A DNA stretch of 64,000 bases. It comes from an uncultured Paracoccaceae bacterium (GTDB lineage Bacteria > Pseudomonadota > Alphaproteobacteria > Rhodobacterales > Rhodobacteraceae). The notes under the pieces are model-generated. The model searched no databases and was not told where the DNA came from. It saw nothing but the letters and a program-made list of their open reading frames with translations. Position numbers and translations under genes: made by a program. Of the stretch, positions 42,828 through 52,980 are shown piece by piece (positions within the stretch are counted from its first letter, which is position 1; each line of letters begins with the position of its first letter). The stretch lies in assembly GCA_947498415.1 (NCBI GenBank), contig CANMKB010000003.1:434001-498000 (forward strand). Reading direction: 5' to 3'.

Positions 42828-45179
42828 ATGACCGAGCATTTTTGGGGCGCGGCCCCTGCGGATAACCTTACAAAAGGGTTGCTGCGCCGCACAACATTTG
42901 CGTTTTCAGTAATTGTTTCAATGGGGTTGGCTGCCGCACCTGATGTGGCCCAGGCGCAAAGCTACCGATTCACCAATCTCGTCATCGAAGGTAATAACCG
43001 CATCGAAGACGCTGCGATCGCGCAATATGCAGGAATCGCTCGAGGTCAGGTTGTGTCTGGTGCAGACGTCAATGATGCCTACCAGAGCATTTTGGCCACA
43101 GGCCTTTTCGAATCTGTCGAAGTCACCCCGCGTGGCAATCGTCTTGAGATTCGCGTTGTCGAATTCCCAACGATCAACCGCATCCGCTTTGAAGGCAATC
43201 GCCGTCTGAAAGATGATGTGCTGGAAGCGATTGTTGAATCACAGCCACGCCGCGTGCTGAATCCAGCGACCGCGGAAAGCGATGCGGGTGCGATCGCGCA
43301 GGCCTATGCCGATTCCGGTCGTATTGCGGCGCGTGTCACGCCGCGTATCATCCGCCGTTCCGAGAACCGTGCGGATTTGGTATTTGAAATCTTCGAAGGC
43401 TCGCTGGCCGAAATCGAGCGTCTGAGCTTTGTGGGCAACCGCAACTTCTCGGATCGTCGTTTGCGTCGTGTATTGGGTACCAAGCAAGCAGGTGTTCTGC
43501 GCGCTTTGGTTAAACGCGATACATTGGTCGAAGATCGGATCGAATTTGATAAGCAAGTTCTAACGGATTTCTATCAGTCCCGTGGTTATGTCGATTTCCG
43601 TATCACAGGCGTAAACGCCGAATTGGCCCGCGAACGGGATGGGTATTTTCTGACGTTTAACGTCGAAGAGGGGCAGCAGTTTTCCTTTGGGGAAATCACC
43701 ACCGTCAGCGAGCTTGCGGACGTAGATGCCGAGCTGTTCCAGAATGAACTGAAAATTCGTTCTGGCGTAACCTATTCGCCATCTTTGGTGGAAAACGCCA
43801 TTTCACGCCTAGAGCGTGTTGCGATCCGTCAGGGCTTGGATTTCGTGCGCATTGAACCGCGCATCACCCGCAATGATCGTGACCTATCGCTTGATGTTGA
43901 ATTCGCGCTGGTGCGTGGCCCACGTGTCTTTGTCGAGCGTATCGACATTGAAGGCAACACCACCACGCTCGACCGCGTTATTCGCCGTCAGTTCAAAGTG
44001 GTCGAAGGCGATCCGTTTAATCCTCGTGAAATTCGTGAGGCGGCAGAACGTATCCGTGCCTTGAACTTCTTTGAAACCGCCGAAGTAAACGCCCGCGAGG
44101 GGACCAGCCCAGATCAAGTGATCGTGGATGTGGACGTCGCTGAAAAGAACACGGGCTCACTGAGCTTTGGTGGGACGTATTCGACCGATACGGGCTTTGG
44201 CTTGGTTGTGGGTCTGACAGAACGCAACTTCCTTGGTCGTGGTCAGCAACTGGCGATTAATGCCTCGACATCACCTGACGTGAATAACTATCGCCTAAGC
44301 TTTACAGAGCCGGCTTTCCTGGGCCGTGACGTGGCTGTTGGATTCAACCTGTCTTATCAGGATCAGAGCTTAGGCAATGCCCGGTACGAAAACGTCGTTG
44401 GAGAATTTCAACCGTTTGTCGCCTTTAGAACGGGTGAACAAAGCACATTACAACTGCGCTACACCTTTGAATCTGTTGATATGAGTATCCCGGGCTCAAG
44501 TGCAGTTGCAGGATCACTTTTGGATGCAGAGGCCGCACGTGGCACCACCAATTCTAGCTCTGTTGGGTATACATATACTTACGATTCTCGCATTGGTGGC
44601 TTGAACCCAGATGCGGGTTACCTATTGGAATTTGGTCAAGATTTCGCAGGCCCAGGCAGCGATATTGAATACGTGCGAACAACGGCGCGTGCGATTGCGC
44701 AGACCAAAGTGCTGAGCGGCGATGTAACGTTGCGCGCCACACTTGAAGGTGGTGCGCTATATGCACCAAACAACGATTCACGTGTTCACAATCGCTTTGC
44801 GCTTGGATCGTCCCAGATGCGTGGCTTTGAGCCGTTCGGCATTGGCCCGCGTGAAGTGGGTGGTGGCGTCGACGAAGGTCTTGGGGGCAAATACTATGCG
44901 GTGGCCCGCTTTGAGGCGGAATTCCCATTGGGACTGCCCGAAGAATACGGCATCAGCGGTGGTGTGTTCTATGACATCGGCTCTTTGTGGGGTGTGGACG
45001 GTACCGCGGGCGCAGGCACCTTGGTGTCAAACGACGCGCAAATCCGCCAAACTGTGGGTGTGTCGATCTTCTGGACAACGCCAATTGGTCCACTGCAGTT
45101 CAACTTCTCGCGGGCGCTTCAAAAAGAAGCGTTTGATCGGGAACAGAACTTTAACCTGACCATTCGGACAGAGTTCTAA
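42828..45179 (+). CDS. bamA: Outer membrane protein assembly factor BamA
   Basis: A 783-residue Omp85 protein. A signal peptide (ends near VAQAQ at about residue 45) precedes five POTRA domains (about 47-430, starting FTNLVIEGNNRIEDAAIAQY) and a C-terminal beta-barrel. Barrel marks are GLVVGLTERNFLGRG, SSVGYTYTYDSRIG and the final phenylalanine in NLTIRTEF. It is the core of the machine that inserts barrel proteins. The N-terminal extension ahead of the signal peptide is long for a Bam protein, so an internal start such as that near FAFSVIVSMG is possible. Confidence 0.94.
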   Translation: MTEHFWGAAPADNLTKGLLRRTTFAFSVIVSMGLAAAPDVAQAQSYRFTNLVIEGNNRIEDAAIAQYAGIARGQVVSGADVNDAYQSILATGLFESVEVTPRGNRLEIRVVEFPTINRIRFEGNRRLKDDVLEAIVESQPRRVLNPATAESDAGAIAQAYADSGRIAARVTPRIIRRSENRADLVFEIFEGSLAEIERLSFVGNRNFSDRRLRRVLGTKQAGVLRALVKRDTLVEDRIEFDKQVLTDFYQSRGYVDFRITGVNAELARERDGYFLTFNVEEGQQFSFGEITTVSELADVDAELFQNELKIRSGVTYSPSLVENAISRLERVAIRQGLDFVRIEPRITRNDRDLSLDVEFALVRGPRVFVERIDIEGNTTTLDRVIRRQFKVVEGDPFNPREIREAAERIRALNFFETAEVNAREGTSPDQVIVDVDVAEKNTGSLSFGGTYSTDTGFGLVVGLTERNFLGRGQQLAINASTSPDVNNYRLSFTEPAFLGRDVAVGFNLSYQDQSLGNARYENVVGEFQPFVAFRTGEQSTLQLRYTFESVDMSIPGSSAVAGSLLDAEAARGTTNSSSVGYTYTYDSRIGGLNPDAGYLLEFGQDFAGPGSDIEYVRTTARAIAQTKVLSGDVTLRATLEGGALYAPNNDSRVHNRFALGSSQMRGFEPFGIGPREVGGGVDEGLGGKYYAVARFEAEFPLGLPEEYGISGGVFYDIGSLWGVDGTAGAGTLVSNDAQIRQTVGVSIFWTTPIGPLQFNFSRALQKEAFDREQNFNLTIRTEF

Positions 45180-45180
45180 A

Positions 45181-45762
45181 GTGCCAGCCGGTTTACGTGC
45201 GATACTGCTTGGGGCGGGGCTTTGCCTTGCCGCCCCAGCGATTGCATCTGCCCAAGGCGCACCGGTGCAACCCCCTTTGGCTGTGTTGCTTGTGGATTCG
45301 GATCGACTGTTTCGTGAATCTGCCTTTGGTCAGCGTGTCATTCAGGAACAGCAGGCTGACATTGCAATTTTGTCGACCGAAAACCGCAATCTGGCTGCGG
45401 AGTTGACGGAAGAAGAGCAGCGGCTGACCGAGCAACGGGCCTCTATGTCGCCTGCGGATTTCCGAAAGGTGGCAGATGCGTTTGATGCGCGGGTCACAGA
45501 GATCCGGCGCCTTCAGGATCAAAAAGAATTTGAGATCGCACAGCGCACCGAAGCCGCGCGGCTTGAATTCATTGGGTCGCTCGTTCCGGTTTGGGATGCG
45601 ATGCTGCGCCAAAGCGGCGCTCAGGTGATTTTAGACAAACGATCCGCTTTGTATGGGTTGCCCGCCCTTGATGTGACTGACACAGCTATTCAAACTGTGA
45701 ATACATTGATTGGCGATGGCGCGTCTGACGCTGGCGAAGAGGACGCTTTGCCAAGCGAGTAA
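45181..45762 (+). CDS. skp: OmpH/Skp-family periplasmic chaperone
   Basis: A 193-residue protein with a signal peptide (LRAILLGAGLCLAAPAIASA) and then a long helical hairpin (ADIAILSTENRNLAAELTEE, then TEIRRLQDQKEFEIAQRTEA). Skp-like proteins hold unfolded outer-membrane proteins on their way to BamA. GTG 45181 follows the bamA stop by one base, so translation is coupled. The usual lpxD gene that follows skp in many bacteria is missing. Confidence 0.85.
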   Translation: MPAGLRAILLGAGLCLAAPAIASAQGAPVQPPLAVLLVDSDRLFRESAFGQRVIQEQQADIAILSTENRNLAAELTEEEQRLTEQRASMSPADFRKVADAFDARVTEIRRLQDQKEFEIAQRTEAARLEFIGSLVPVWDAMLRQSGAQVILDKRSALYGLPALDVTDTAIQTVNTLIGDGASDAGEEDALPSE

Positions 45763-45883
45763 GCTACAGCCGATCTGGCTCGCTCGGGCATTATCCCCCG
45801 CGTCCAAAGAGCGAAGTTACCCTTCACCTTGTTCCCAAAACCCATTAGGGAATTAAGTAAGACATAAGAAGCAGGAGCCTCCC

Positions 45884-46348
45884 ATGAGCGAGTCGTTGAA
45901 ATCCGCAGACATTCACCGCATCCAGCGGATCATCCCACACCGTTACCCCTTCCTGCTGGTGGACAAAGTGGTTGATATTGATGGGTATCAAACCGCCAAA
46001 GGTATCAAGAATGTCACGATGAACGAACCGCATTTTCAAGGGCACTTTCCGGGCAATCCTATTATGCCAGGTGTGACCATCATCGAAGCGATGGCACAGA
46101 CCGCGGCGATCATGGTTGGCACAGAGCTGGGCATGGAAGACAAAAACATGCAGGTCTATTTCATGGCTATCGACAAGTGCAAATTCCGCCGCATGGTGGT
46201 GCCGGGTGACGTTCTTGAAATGAAGCTGACCACAGTGCGCGGTAAGCCAGGTGGCAAAGTCTGGAAATTCTCGGGTGTTGCCGAAGTTGAAGGTGAGATG
46301 GCCGCAGAGGCTGAGTTTACCGCAATGATGGAACTGCCAAAGGAGTAA
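45884..46348 (+). CDS. fabZ: 3-hydroxyacyl-ACP dehydratase FabZ
   Basis: A 154-residue hotdog-fold enzyme that dehydrates 3-hydroxyacyl-ACP. The catalytic histidine lies in [20 protein letters not shown] and the glutamate in [10 protein letters not shown]. The leader [19 protein letters not shown] is typical. The ribosome site AGCAGGAGCC precedes the start. It is coupled to lpxA (five bases), as is usual. Confidence 0.95.
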   Translation: MSESLKSADIHRIQRIIPHRYPFLLVDKVVDIDGYQTAKGIKNVTMNEPHFQGHFPGNPIMPGVTIIEAMAQTAAIMVGTELGMEDKNMQVYFMAIDKCKFRRMVVPGDVLEMKLTTVRGKPGGKVWKFSGVAEVEGEMAAEAEFTAMMELPKE

Positions 46349-46353
46349 GCCGA

Positions 46354-47151
46354 ATGGCTGTTTCCCCAGACGCGAGTATTCACGCATCCGCGGTGATCGA
46401 AGAGGGCGCCAGCATTGCTGCGGGCTGTCAAATCGGCCCGTTCTGCGTGGTTGGCGCACAGGTTGTGCTACATGAGAATGTCGAACTCAAATCCCATGTG
46501 GTGATCACAGGCGATACCGAGGTTGGCGAAGATACAGTCATCTTTAGCTTTGCAGTGATTGGTGAGATCCCGCAGGATCTTAAATTCAAAGGCGAAGCCT
46601 CTAAGCTGGTGATCGGAAAGCGGAACCGCATTCGCGAACACGTAACCATGAACGCCGGCACTGAGGGTGGAGGCGGCGTCACCAAAATCGGGGACGACGG
46701 TCTGTTCATGGCGGGCTGCCATGTGGCCCATGATGTGCAAATAGGCGACCGGGTCATTCTGGTAAACTCTGTGGCTGTCGCCGGGCACTGTATCCTCGAA
46801 GAAGATGTCATCGTGGGTGGTCTCTCTGGCATCCACCAGTTTGTGCGCATCGGGCGCGGTGCCATCATTGGTGCTGTGTGTATGGTGACAAATGACGTGA
46901 TCCCTTACGGCTTGGTTCAAGGGCCACGGGGACAACTAGATGGGCTGAACCTCGTGGGTCTGAAACGTCGCGGCGTGTCGCGCACAGATATTTCCGCGCT
47001 TCGGTCAGCCTTTCAGGCGCTTGCACAGGGTGAGGGCGCATTTGCAGAACGTGTTGCCGCTGTCAGCAAAGAAGCCGACAGCGCCTATGTCAAAGAGATC
47101 GTTGATTTCGTCATGGGCGACAGCGACCGATCTTTCCTGACGCCTCGGTAA
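46354..47151 (+). CDS. lpxA: UDP-N-acetylglucosamine acyltransferase LpxA
   Basis: A 265-residue left-handed beta-helix protein with hexapeptide repeats from the first residues (SIHASAVIEEGASIAAGCQI) through about residue 190, then a helical tail. It carries out the first step of lipid A synthesis in the cytoplasm. The active histidine region is in MAGCHVAHDVQIGDR. It forms a trimer. It overlaps no gene and is five bases ahead of lpxI. Confidence 0.95.
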   Translation: MAVSPDASIHASAVIEEGASIAAGCQIGPFCVVGAQVVLHENVELKSHVVITGDTEVGEDTVIFSFAVIGEIPQDLKFKGEASKLVIGKRNRIREHVTMNAGTEGGGGVTKIGDDGLFMAGCHVAHDVQIGDRVILVNSVAVAGHCILEEDVIVGGLSGIHQFVRIGRGAIIGAVCMVTNDVIPYGLVQGPRGQLDGLNLVGLKRRGVSRTDISALRSAFQALAQGEGAFAERVAAVSKEADSAYVKEIVDFVMGDSDRSFLTPR

Positions 47152-47155
47152 CCTG

Positions 47156-47959
47156 ATGGCACGTCTTGCAGTGATTTCCGCCAAAGGGGCCTTGCCGGTG
47201 CAAATCTGTAAGGCCCACCCAGACGCGCTGCCTGTCACGCTTGCGGGAGTTGGCCACGATTTGACGGGCCCCACCTGTGAACATCGATTTGAACATCTGG
47301 GCGCCTTGTTTGATGACATGAAAGCCCAAGGCGTGACCGAGGTTGTCATGGCAGGGGCCATGTCTCGCCCTGACATCGACCCAACGGCACTTGATGGTTT
47401 TATGCAGGCCAATATGGCCCGATTGATGCAAGCCTTTCAGCAAGGCGACGATGCTTTGCTGCGGGTCGTGATTGCGATGTTCGAAGAACAAGGGTTCACC
47501 GTACGTGGCGCACATGAAGTGTTGCCGGGTTTGACCGCAGAGGCGGGTTTGCTGGCGGGCCCAGCCCCATCAGAGGCTCATCTGGCGGATGCCGCCCGCG
47601 CCAAGGACATTTTGAACGCGCTTGGCCCACTGGATGTAGGGCAGGGTGCTGTTGTGGCCGCTGGCCTGTGTCTTGGCATTGAAACACTGCAAGGTACCGA
47701 CGCGTTGCTTGGATTTGTGGCTGAAACGCCAAATCACCTACGTCGGGCCAGAGGTGTTTTTGTCAAAGCGCCTAAGCCCGGGCAAGATCTGCGTGTGGAT
47801 ATGCCAACGATCGGCCCCAACACAATTGAGTCGGCGGTGAAGGCTGGGCTTGATGGAATCTTTGTCGCCGCGCAGCGAGTCTTGATCGTGAACCGTAAGG
47901 AAACTTTGCGGTTGGCCAATGAAAACGATGTATTCTTATATGGTCAAGACGACCTGTAA
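47156..47959 (+). CDS. lpxI: UDP-2,3-diacylglucosamine pyrophosphatase LpxI
   Basis: A 267-residue protein that replaces LpxH in many alphaproteobacteria. The N-terminal part (ALPVQICKAHPDALPVTLAG) and the C-terminal DUF1009 part (FVAETPNHLRRARGVFVKAP, then KAGLDGIFVAAQRVLIVNR) are both visible. It splits UDP-2,3-diacylglucosamine to lipid X and UMP. Its place between lpxA and lpxB supports the call. Confidence 0.92.
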   Translation: MARLAVISAKGALPVQICKAHPDALPVTLAGVGHDLTGPTCEHRFEHLGALFDDMKAQGVTEVVMAGAMSRPDIDPTALDGFMQANMARLMQAFQQGDDALLRVVIAMFEEQGFTVRGAHEVLPGLTAEAGLLAGPAPSEAHLADAARAKDILNALGPLDVGQGAVVAAGLCLGIETLQGTDALLGFVAETPNHLRRARGVFVKAPKPGQDLRVDMPTIGPNTIESAVKAGLDGIFVAAQRVLIVNRKETLRLANENDVFLYGQDDL

Positions 47960-47971
47960 CGAGGGGCTGTC

Positions 47972-49135
47972 ATGAAAATCTACGTCATTGCCGGAGAGCT
48001 GTCAGGCGACAAGTTGGGCGCATCTCTGATGCAGGGGCTTAAGCAGCTGCACGAGGGGACGATTGAATTTCATGGCGTCGGTGGGCCATTGATGGCCACT
48101 GAAGGTCTGACCAGCCAGTTTCCTATGGAGGAACTCTCGGTCCTTGGCTTTGTAGAGATCCTACCAAAGTATTTTGAGCTTAAACGCCGCATTCGGGAAT
48201 GCGCGGATGCTATTTTGGACATGCAGCCCGATGTGGTGATCACAATCGATAGCCCAGAGTTCTGTTTGCGTGTGGCCAAACTGGTGCGAGAAGCCAGTGA
48301 CCTGCGCACGGTGCACTATGTGGCCCCATCTGTCTGGGCCTGGCGTGAAGGGCGGGCGGCCAAGATGGCGCCGATTATTGATCAAGTGCTGGCGCTGTTG
48401 CCATTTGAACCGCCCTATATGGAAGCGCATGGCATGCGCTGTGATTTTGTGGGCCACCCGGTGGTGGCTGAACCGGTGCCAACCGCCGACGACGTGACTG
48501 CGTTTCGCGCTGAATTGGAACTGAGTGATGATCCTGTGGTGTTGCTCTTGCCTGGCAGTCGCAAAAGCGAAGTGACCCGATTGCTGCCAACATTCCGCGC
48601 AACGATGGAGCGCTTGCAGGCCGAACGACCAGAGCTTCAGTTCCTATTGCCAGCAGCTGGCCCTGTGGTGGGGTTGGTGCAAGATATGACGGCAGATATG
48701 GCGCATCCGCCCGTGATCCTTGATCCAACGGGTATGTCCCCTCAAGACGCCGCACATCGCAAGCGCTGTGCCTTTCACGCGGCAGATGTGGCCTTAGCGG
48801 CATCTGGCACGGTGTCGCTGGAATTATCGGCAGCGGGCACCCCGATGGTAATCGCTTATGACGTGAGTTGGTTGAGCCGAAAAGTCTATCAAAGGTTGTT
48901 GAAAATCGATACTTTAACCCTAGCGAATCTTGTGACGGACACACGGAAGATCCCTGAGTTTCTGGGGGAGGATTGTGTGCCTGAAAAGATTGCATCAGGG
49001 GTGATCGAGGTTTTGAATGGTCCAGATGAACAAAAGGCCATCGTTGAGGAAACCATGTTGCGTTTAGGACGCGGTTCTGAAGACCCTGGTATACGCGCCG
49101 CAAAAGCTGTGTTGGATGGCTTGAAGTCGGGCTGA
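47972..49135 (+). CDS. lpxB: Lipid-A-disaccharide synthase
   Basis: A 387-residue GT19 glycosyltransferase. The N-terminal KIYVIAGELSGDKLGASLMQ, VVITIDSPEFCLRV, HYVAPSVWAWREGRA and the LLLPGSRKSEVTRLLPTF motifs are conserved. It joins lipid X and UDP-diacylglucosamine at the inner face of the membrane. It is the last gene of the lipid A run, 13 bases after lpxI. Confidence 0.95.
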   Translation: MKIYVIAGELSGDKLGASLMQGLKQLHEGTIEFHGVGGPLMATEGLTSQFPMEELSVLGFVEILPKYFELKRRIRECADAILDMQPDVVITIDSPEFCLRVAKLVREASDLRTVHYVAPSVWAWREGRAAKMAPIIDQVLALLPFEPPYMEAHGMRCDFVGHPVVAEPVPTADDVTAFRAELELSDDPVVLLLPGSRKSEVTRLLPTFRATMERLQAERPELQFLLPAAGPVVGLVQDMTADMAHPPVILDPTGMSPQDAAHRKRCAFHAADVALAASGTVSLELSAAGTPMVIAYDVSWLSRKVYQRLLKIDTLTLANLVTDTRKIPEFLGEDCVPEKIASGVIEVLNGPDEQKAIVEETMLRLGRGSEDPGIRAAKAVLDGLKSG

Positions 49136-49168
49136 TGTTGAAGAAGATTAGTTTAAGTTTTTTGAATT

Positions 49169-51385
49169 TTGGGTAGTGAATTGAAAAAGTGTAGTGATCG
49201 ATCGGAAGAGAAACGTACACCTCACAGGTTAACAGCGGCCCTTGTCACACCGCTCTTCCTAGCGGGCTGTGGTGGCGAAGACCTAGGCGGTCTCATTGAT
49301 ATCATTGGAGACGGCATTGATATTAGCGGTGGCAGCGGTGGCGGATCATCCGGTTCAACCACATTGCCCTACACAACCAATGAAACCTTGCTTGCTTTCT
49401 TCCTAGAGAATCTGGATTCCGTTCGCACTGCCGCCAATACCCTGATCACGAGTGACCCACGATATACCAGTCAGGTCGACAATTCGTCCTATTTCGATGT
49501 GAATGGGAACGGTTCTTTTGATGCAAGTGTCGATATCGACTTGGGTGGTAACCCCATTCAGCATTCGGGAATTCACTATGCCCATGCCGCAGGTTTGACC
49601 GGCGCAGGAGAGGTGATTGCAATTTCCGACAGCGGTTTCTTAACAAGTCACGAAGCACTGGCCGGGAAAAGCATCACAACGGGGTCCGGGATCACAGTTG
49701 AAGATCATGGTACCTTTGTGGCTTCTGTTGCCGCAGGGAATTCGTCAGATATGATTGGGGTGGCGCCAGGCGCAGACCTCGTATTAGGTAGCTTTGATTC
49801 ACTTTCACAACTTGCAGATACAGCAAATGCTGCAACGACGGCAGGTGCCGTCGCGCTAAACAACTCGTGGGGGTACGACGGCTCTACCGCGACCAGCGCA
49901 AGCTACAACATCTACCTGGGTTCCAGCGATGGCGCAGCCTATGTTTCAGCGCTCGAGAATTATGCTCAAGATGGAATTGTGGTTTTCTCTTTGTCAAATA
50001 ATAGCTCCACCACAGAAGTTGACCTTCTTCCGGGGCTTCCTGTTTTGCTGCCGGATTTAGAAGAAAGCTGGCTCGCTGTGGTGAATGGGTTCCCGACCAT
50101 GTCGGGCGACGATGTGGTTTCGGTCAGCCGCATTTCGTCTGCATGTCACGAGGCCGCAGCCTGGTGCATCACAGCAGATGGGTCTTGGAGAGGGGCTAAC
50201 TCTACGGCCAATGATGGCTACCACTTTGCGACCGGCACATCCTTTGCTGGACCAACTGTATCAGGTGCTCTTGCGTTGCTCGCCGAAGCTTTCCCGGACA
50301 TGACGCATCAGGAGTTGCGCATTCGTCTGCTCGCCTCAGCTGACAACGAGTTCAGCGGCTTTAACAGTGCTGGGTCTGTTGCGCTCGTGCCCGGGTTTAA
50401 CCATGAGTATAGCGAAGAATTTGGCCACGGTTTTCTGGATGTGGCAGCGGCGCTTTTGCCAATTGGGCAATCCACGATTGTCACAATCAACGGTACAACC
50501 TTAAGCCCCGAAGTGCCTCTTGTTGTGAGTGGTGGTGCCAGCGGTGACGCGATGGCCCGAGCGCTAGAGGGTGTTGAAGTCGCAAGCCAAGATGTGCTGG
50601 CTGCGACTTTTGCAATCAATGCGGCGAACCTTGTGGCAACAAACGCTGTGAAACCAATGTTTTCGCTGAACGATGTCACGCGTTTTGAAACGGCCCACAG
50701 CCGTGGCGTGGCCGGAGCAAGTTTCTTTGGGGACGGGCAAGACATTGCTTTGCCAGGGGAAGATGCAAATTACCACCTTTCGATCTATCGCGGATTAGAC
50801 AACGGCGCTGAAAGCTTTGGGGTTGGTATTGGTCGTGACTACGATCTTGGCATTGCTTCACTCGAACTGAACGCAGCCTTTGGAGATGACACCGCGGATC
50901 TATTGTCGGATTGGAATGGCGGTACAGATCAGTCTATCTTCTCAGCCGGAATGGCGCTGACAGCAGATCTGTCTGAACTGTCTACGCTGAAATTTGAGTA
51001 CGGATATGCCACGGGGCGCGAGAGCTCGGCACTAGGGAATTCAGCGCAGGTCTTGATGAATTCTGCTGCGCTGACGTTGTCACAGGACAATGCTTTTGTT
51101 CAAAATGACCGTATCAAGTTTTCATTGTCCGTACCTGCTGCTGTGACCAATGGTCAAACCTCTGTTAATCTGCCTGTTGTCGGCGCAGCTGGGACCCGGA
51201 GCTTTCAGGCTGTCCCAATCGATCTTGCACCGCAAAAACGTGAAATGCGGTTCGGCGTTTCATATGAGCGTGCGATGTCTAAAGGGCGCCATTTCGGAAT
51301 TGCCGTGGCACATGCCCATAACCGCGGCCATATCGAAGGCCTGCGCGAAACCGCGTTTCTGTTTAGCTTTAACAAAAGCTTTTAA
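49169..51385 (+). CDS. Subtilase-type serine protease, lipoprotein, with barrel-like C terminus
   Basis: A 738-residue secreted protease from a TTG at 49169; a second TTG at 49181 is possible. The N-terminal LTAALVTPLFLAGCGGED is a lipoprotein signal with lipidated Cys34. The S8 triad is Asp154 (AISDSGFL), His180 (VEDHGTFVASVAAG) and Ser358 (ATGTSFAGPTVSGALAL). The last 230 residues alternate polar and hydrophobic residues and end in FSFNKSF, as for an outer-membrane barrel. Autotransporter subtilases such as NalP and SphB1 also carry a lipobox, so this may be a relative. It is convergent to mnmA; a 7-base-pair hairpin (51406-51423) lies between. Confidence 0.83.
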   Translation: MGSELKKCSDRSEEKRTPHRLTAALVTPLFLAGCGGEDLGGLIDIIGDGIDISGGSGGGSSGSTTLPYTTNETLLAFFLENLDSVRTAANTLITSDPRYTSQVDNSSYFDVNGNGSFDASVDIDLGGNPIQHSGIHYAHAAGLTGAGEVIAISDSGFLTSHEALAGKSITTGSGITVEDHGTFVASVAAGNSSDMIGVAPGADLVLGSFDSLSQLADTANAATTAGAVALNNSWGYDGSTATSASYNIYLGSSDGAAYVSALENYAQDGIVVFSLSNNSSTTEVDLLPGLPVLLPDLEESWLAVVNGFPTMSGDDVVSVSRISSACHEAAAWCITADGSWRGANSTANDGYHFATGTSFAGPTVSGALALLAEAFPDMTHQELRIRLLASADNEFSGFNSAGSVALVPGFNHEYSEEFGHGFLDVAAALLPIGQSTIVTINGTTLSPEVPLVVSGGASGDAMARALEGVEVASQDVLAATFAINAANLVATNAVKPMFSLNDVTRFETAHSRGVAGASFFGDGQDIALPGEDANYHLSIYRGLDNGAESFGVGIGRDYDLGIASLELNAAFGDDTADLLSDWNGGTDQSIFSAGMALTADLSELSTLKFEYGYATGRESSALGNSAQVLMNSAALTLSQDNAFVQNDRIKFSLSVPAAVTNGQTSVNLPVVGAAGTRSFQAVPIDLAPQKREMRFGVSYERAMSKGRHFGIAVAHAHNRGHIEGLRETAFLFSFNKSF

Positions 51386-51420
51386 GACAGTGTGATGGGA
51401 AAGGGTGAGGCCGCTTGGCC

Positions 51421-52578
51421 TCAGCCTCTCCAAATCCAGCCACCACCAAAAATACGGCTGCCTTCGTTTGCATAAAACACACAAGCTTGACCCGGTGATA
51501 CACCTTCTTCGGGTGTCAACAGTTCAACTTCAGCCGTGGTTGGGCCTGTTGGACGAATGATTGCCTCACGCGGGGGGCGGGTTGACCGCACTTTAACTGA
51601 CATTTGCCATTCCGGCTGACTGTCAAACGGCACATCTCCAAGCCAGTTGATTTCGCGCACCGGAACGATGCGGGTCGTCAGCATTTCTTTGGGGCCAACG
51701 ATGACGCGCTTGTTGTCGACATCGAGTTTCACCACATAAAGCGGCTCGGACAGGCCACCGATGCCAAGGCCACGACGCTGACCGATGGTATAATGGATCA
51801 CGCCATTATGAGTGCCGCGCACAACTCCGTTGTGATCAACAATCTCACCGGGTTCAGCAGCGCCTGGACGCAGCTTTTCGATGACCGAGGCATAGTCGCC
51901 ATTTGGCACAAAACAAATGTCTTGGCTGTCGGGTTTGTCCGCAACCGAAAGGCCATATTCCGCGGCTAATGCGCGGGTGGCTTCTTTGTTGGGCAGATGC
52001 CCGAGTGGAAAGCGCAGATAGTCCAGCTGTTCCGGCGTTGTCGAGAACAGAAAGTAACTTTGATCTTTGCTTGCATTCTCGGCAGAGTGCAGCTCTGCGC
52101 CATGGTCGCCCATTTTGCGCTGAATGTAGTGTCCGGTGGCCATGCAATCAGCCTCCAGGTCTTTCGCTGTTTCCAACAGATCCTTGAACTTCACCCGTTC
52201 ATTACAGCGAATGCAGGGCACAGGGGTTGCCCCGCCCAGATAGCTGTCGGCAAATTCATCAATCACAGCATCTTGGAAGATGTTTTCGTAATCCAAAACG
52301 TAATGTGGAAAGCCCTTTTCCTCGGCCACGCGGCGGGCATCGTGAATGTCGATTCCAGCACAACACGCGCCCTTTTTCGCAAGCGCCGCCCCGTGGTCAT
52401 AAAGCTGTAGCGTGACGCCGACCACGTCATAGCCTTCGTCTGCCAGGCGCGCCGCCACAACAGAGCTGTCGACACCGCCTGACATCGCCACAACAACCCG
52501 CGTTTCAGACGGGGGTTTGGCAAAACCAAGAGAATTGATTGGGTGCTCTTTTACAGAGCTGTCACCATCCAGCGCCAT
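51421..52578 (-). CDS. mnmA: tRNA-specific 2-thiouridylase MnmA
   Basis: A 385-residue enzyme that thiolates uridine 34 of some tRNAs. The ATP PP-loop is [15 protein letters not shown], and the two catalytic cysteines lie in [14 protein letters not shown] and [13 protein letters not shown]. Start 52578 ([15 protein letters not shown]) follows AGGAG; the longer frame reading adds 24 poor residues. It sits on the minus strand next to sciP with 120 bases between. Confidence 0.95.
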   Translation of the reverse strand: MALDGDSSVKEHPINSLGFAKPPSETRVVVAMSGGVDSSVVAARLADEGYDVVGVTLQLYDHGAALAKKGACCAGIDIHDARRVAEEKGFPHYVLDYENIFQDAVIDEFADSYLGGATPVPCIRCNERVKFKDLLETAKDLEADCMATGHYIQRKMGDHGAELHSAENASKDQSYFLFSTTPEQLDYLRFPLGHLPNKEATRALAAEYGLSVADKPDSQDICFVPNGDYASVIEKLRPGAAEPGEIVDHNGVVRGTHNGVIHYTIGQRRGLGIGGLSEPLYVVKLDVDNKRVIVGPKEMLTTRIVPVREINWLGDVPFDSQPEWQMSVKVRSTRPPREAIIRPTGPTTAEVELLTPEEGVSPGQACVFYANEGSRIFGGGWIWRG

Positions 52579-52676
52579 CTTGACGACTCCTAACAGGGCA
52601 GAAGGGAGGAATATAAGAAAATCCGAACTACTCTCAACCCCTCGTTTCATAAGCTGTTAAGAGGATTGGCCACAGA

Positions 52677-52685
52677 TTATCCACA
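52677..52685. promoter_or_regulatory. DnaA-box match upstream of sciP
   Basis: TTATCCACA, a perfect DnaA box, lies 17 bases before the sciP start. DnaA could influence the sciP promoter in step with replication. Confidence 0.45.
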
Positions 52686-52701
52686 AGTAGGAGATCTGAA
52701 G

Positions 52702-52980
52702 ATGTTTTTGAAAAAGATCGACGGTGTACGAACGGTCACATTAAAAGACGGTCGGGTGTTTTCGCAGGCAGATTTGCCCTCTGAAACCACACGTCGCTGG
52801 GTTGCTTCTCGCAAAGCGGCTGTGGTGCGCGGGGTGGCATATGGGTTGCTGACTCAGGCAGAGGCATTGGAACGCTATGGGCTTTCTGAAGAAGAATTTT
52901 TGCAGTGGACCAGCGCAGTTAGCGAATTTGGAGAGGAGGCTTTAAAGACGACAGCGCTACAAAAGTATCGACAACCTTAG
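52702..52980 (+). CDS. sciP: CtrA inhibitor SciP (DUF1153)
   Basis: A 92-residue protein with the full DUF1153 fold: VFSQADLPSETTRRWVASRK, then GLLTQAEALERYGLSEEEFL. In Caulobacter SciP blocks CtrA-dependent transcription by binding CtrA at promoters in G1. Start 52702 (MFLKKIDGVRTV) follows AGGAG. It is 93 bases upstream of ctrA on the same strand, so co-regulation is likely. Confidence 0.9.
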   Translation: MFLKKIDGVRTVTLKDGRVFSQADLPSETTRRWVASRKAAVVRGVAYGLLTQAEALERYGLSEEEFLQWTSAVSEFGEEALKTTALQKYRQP

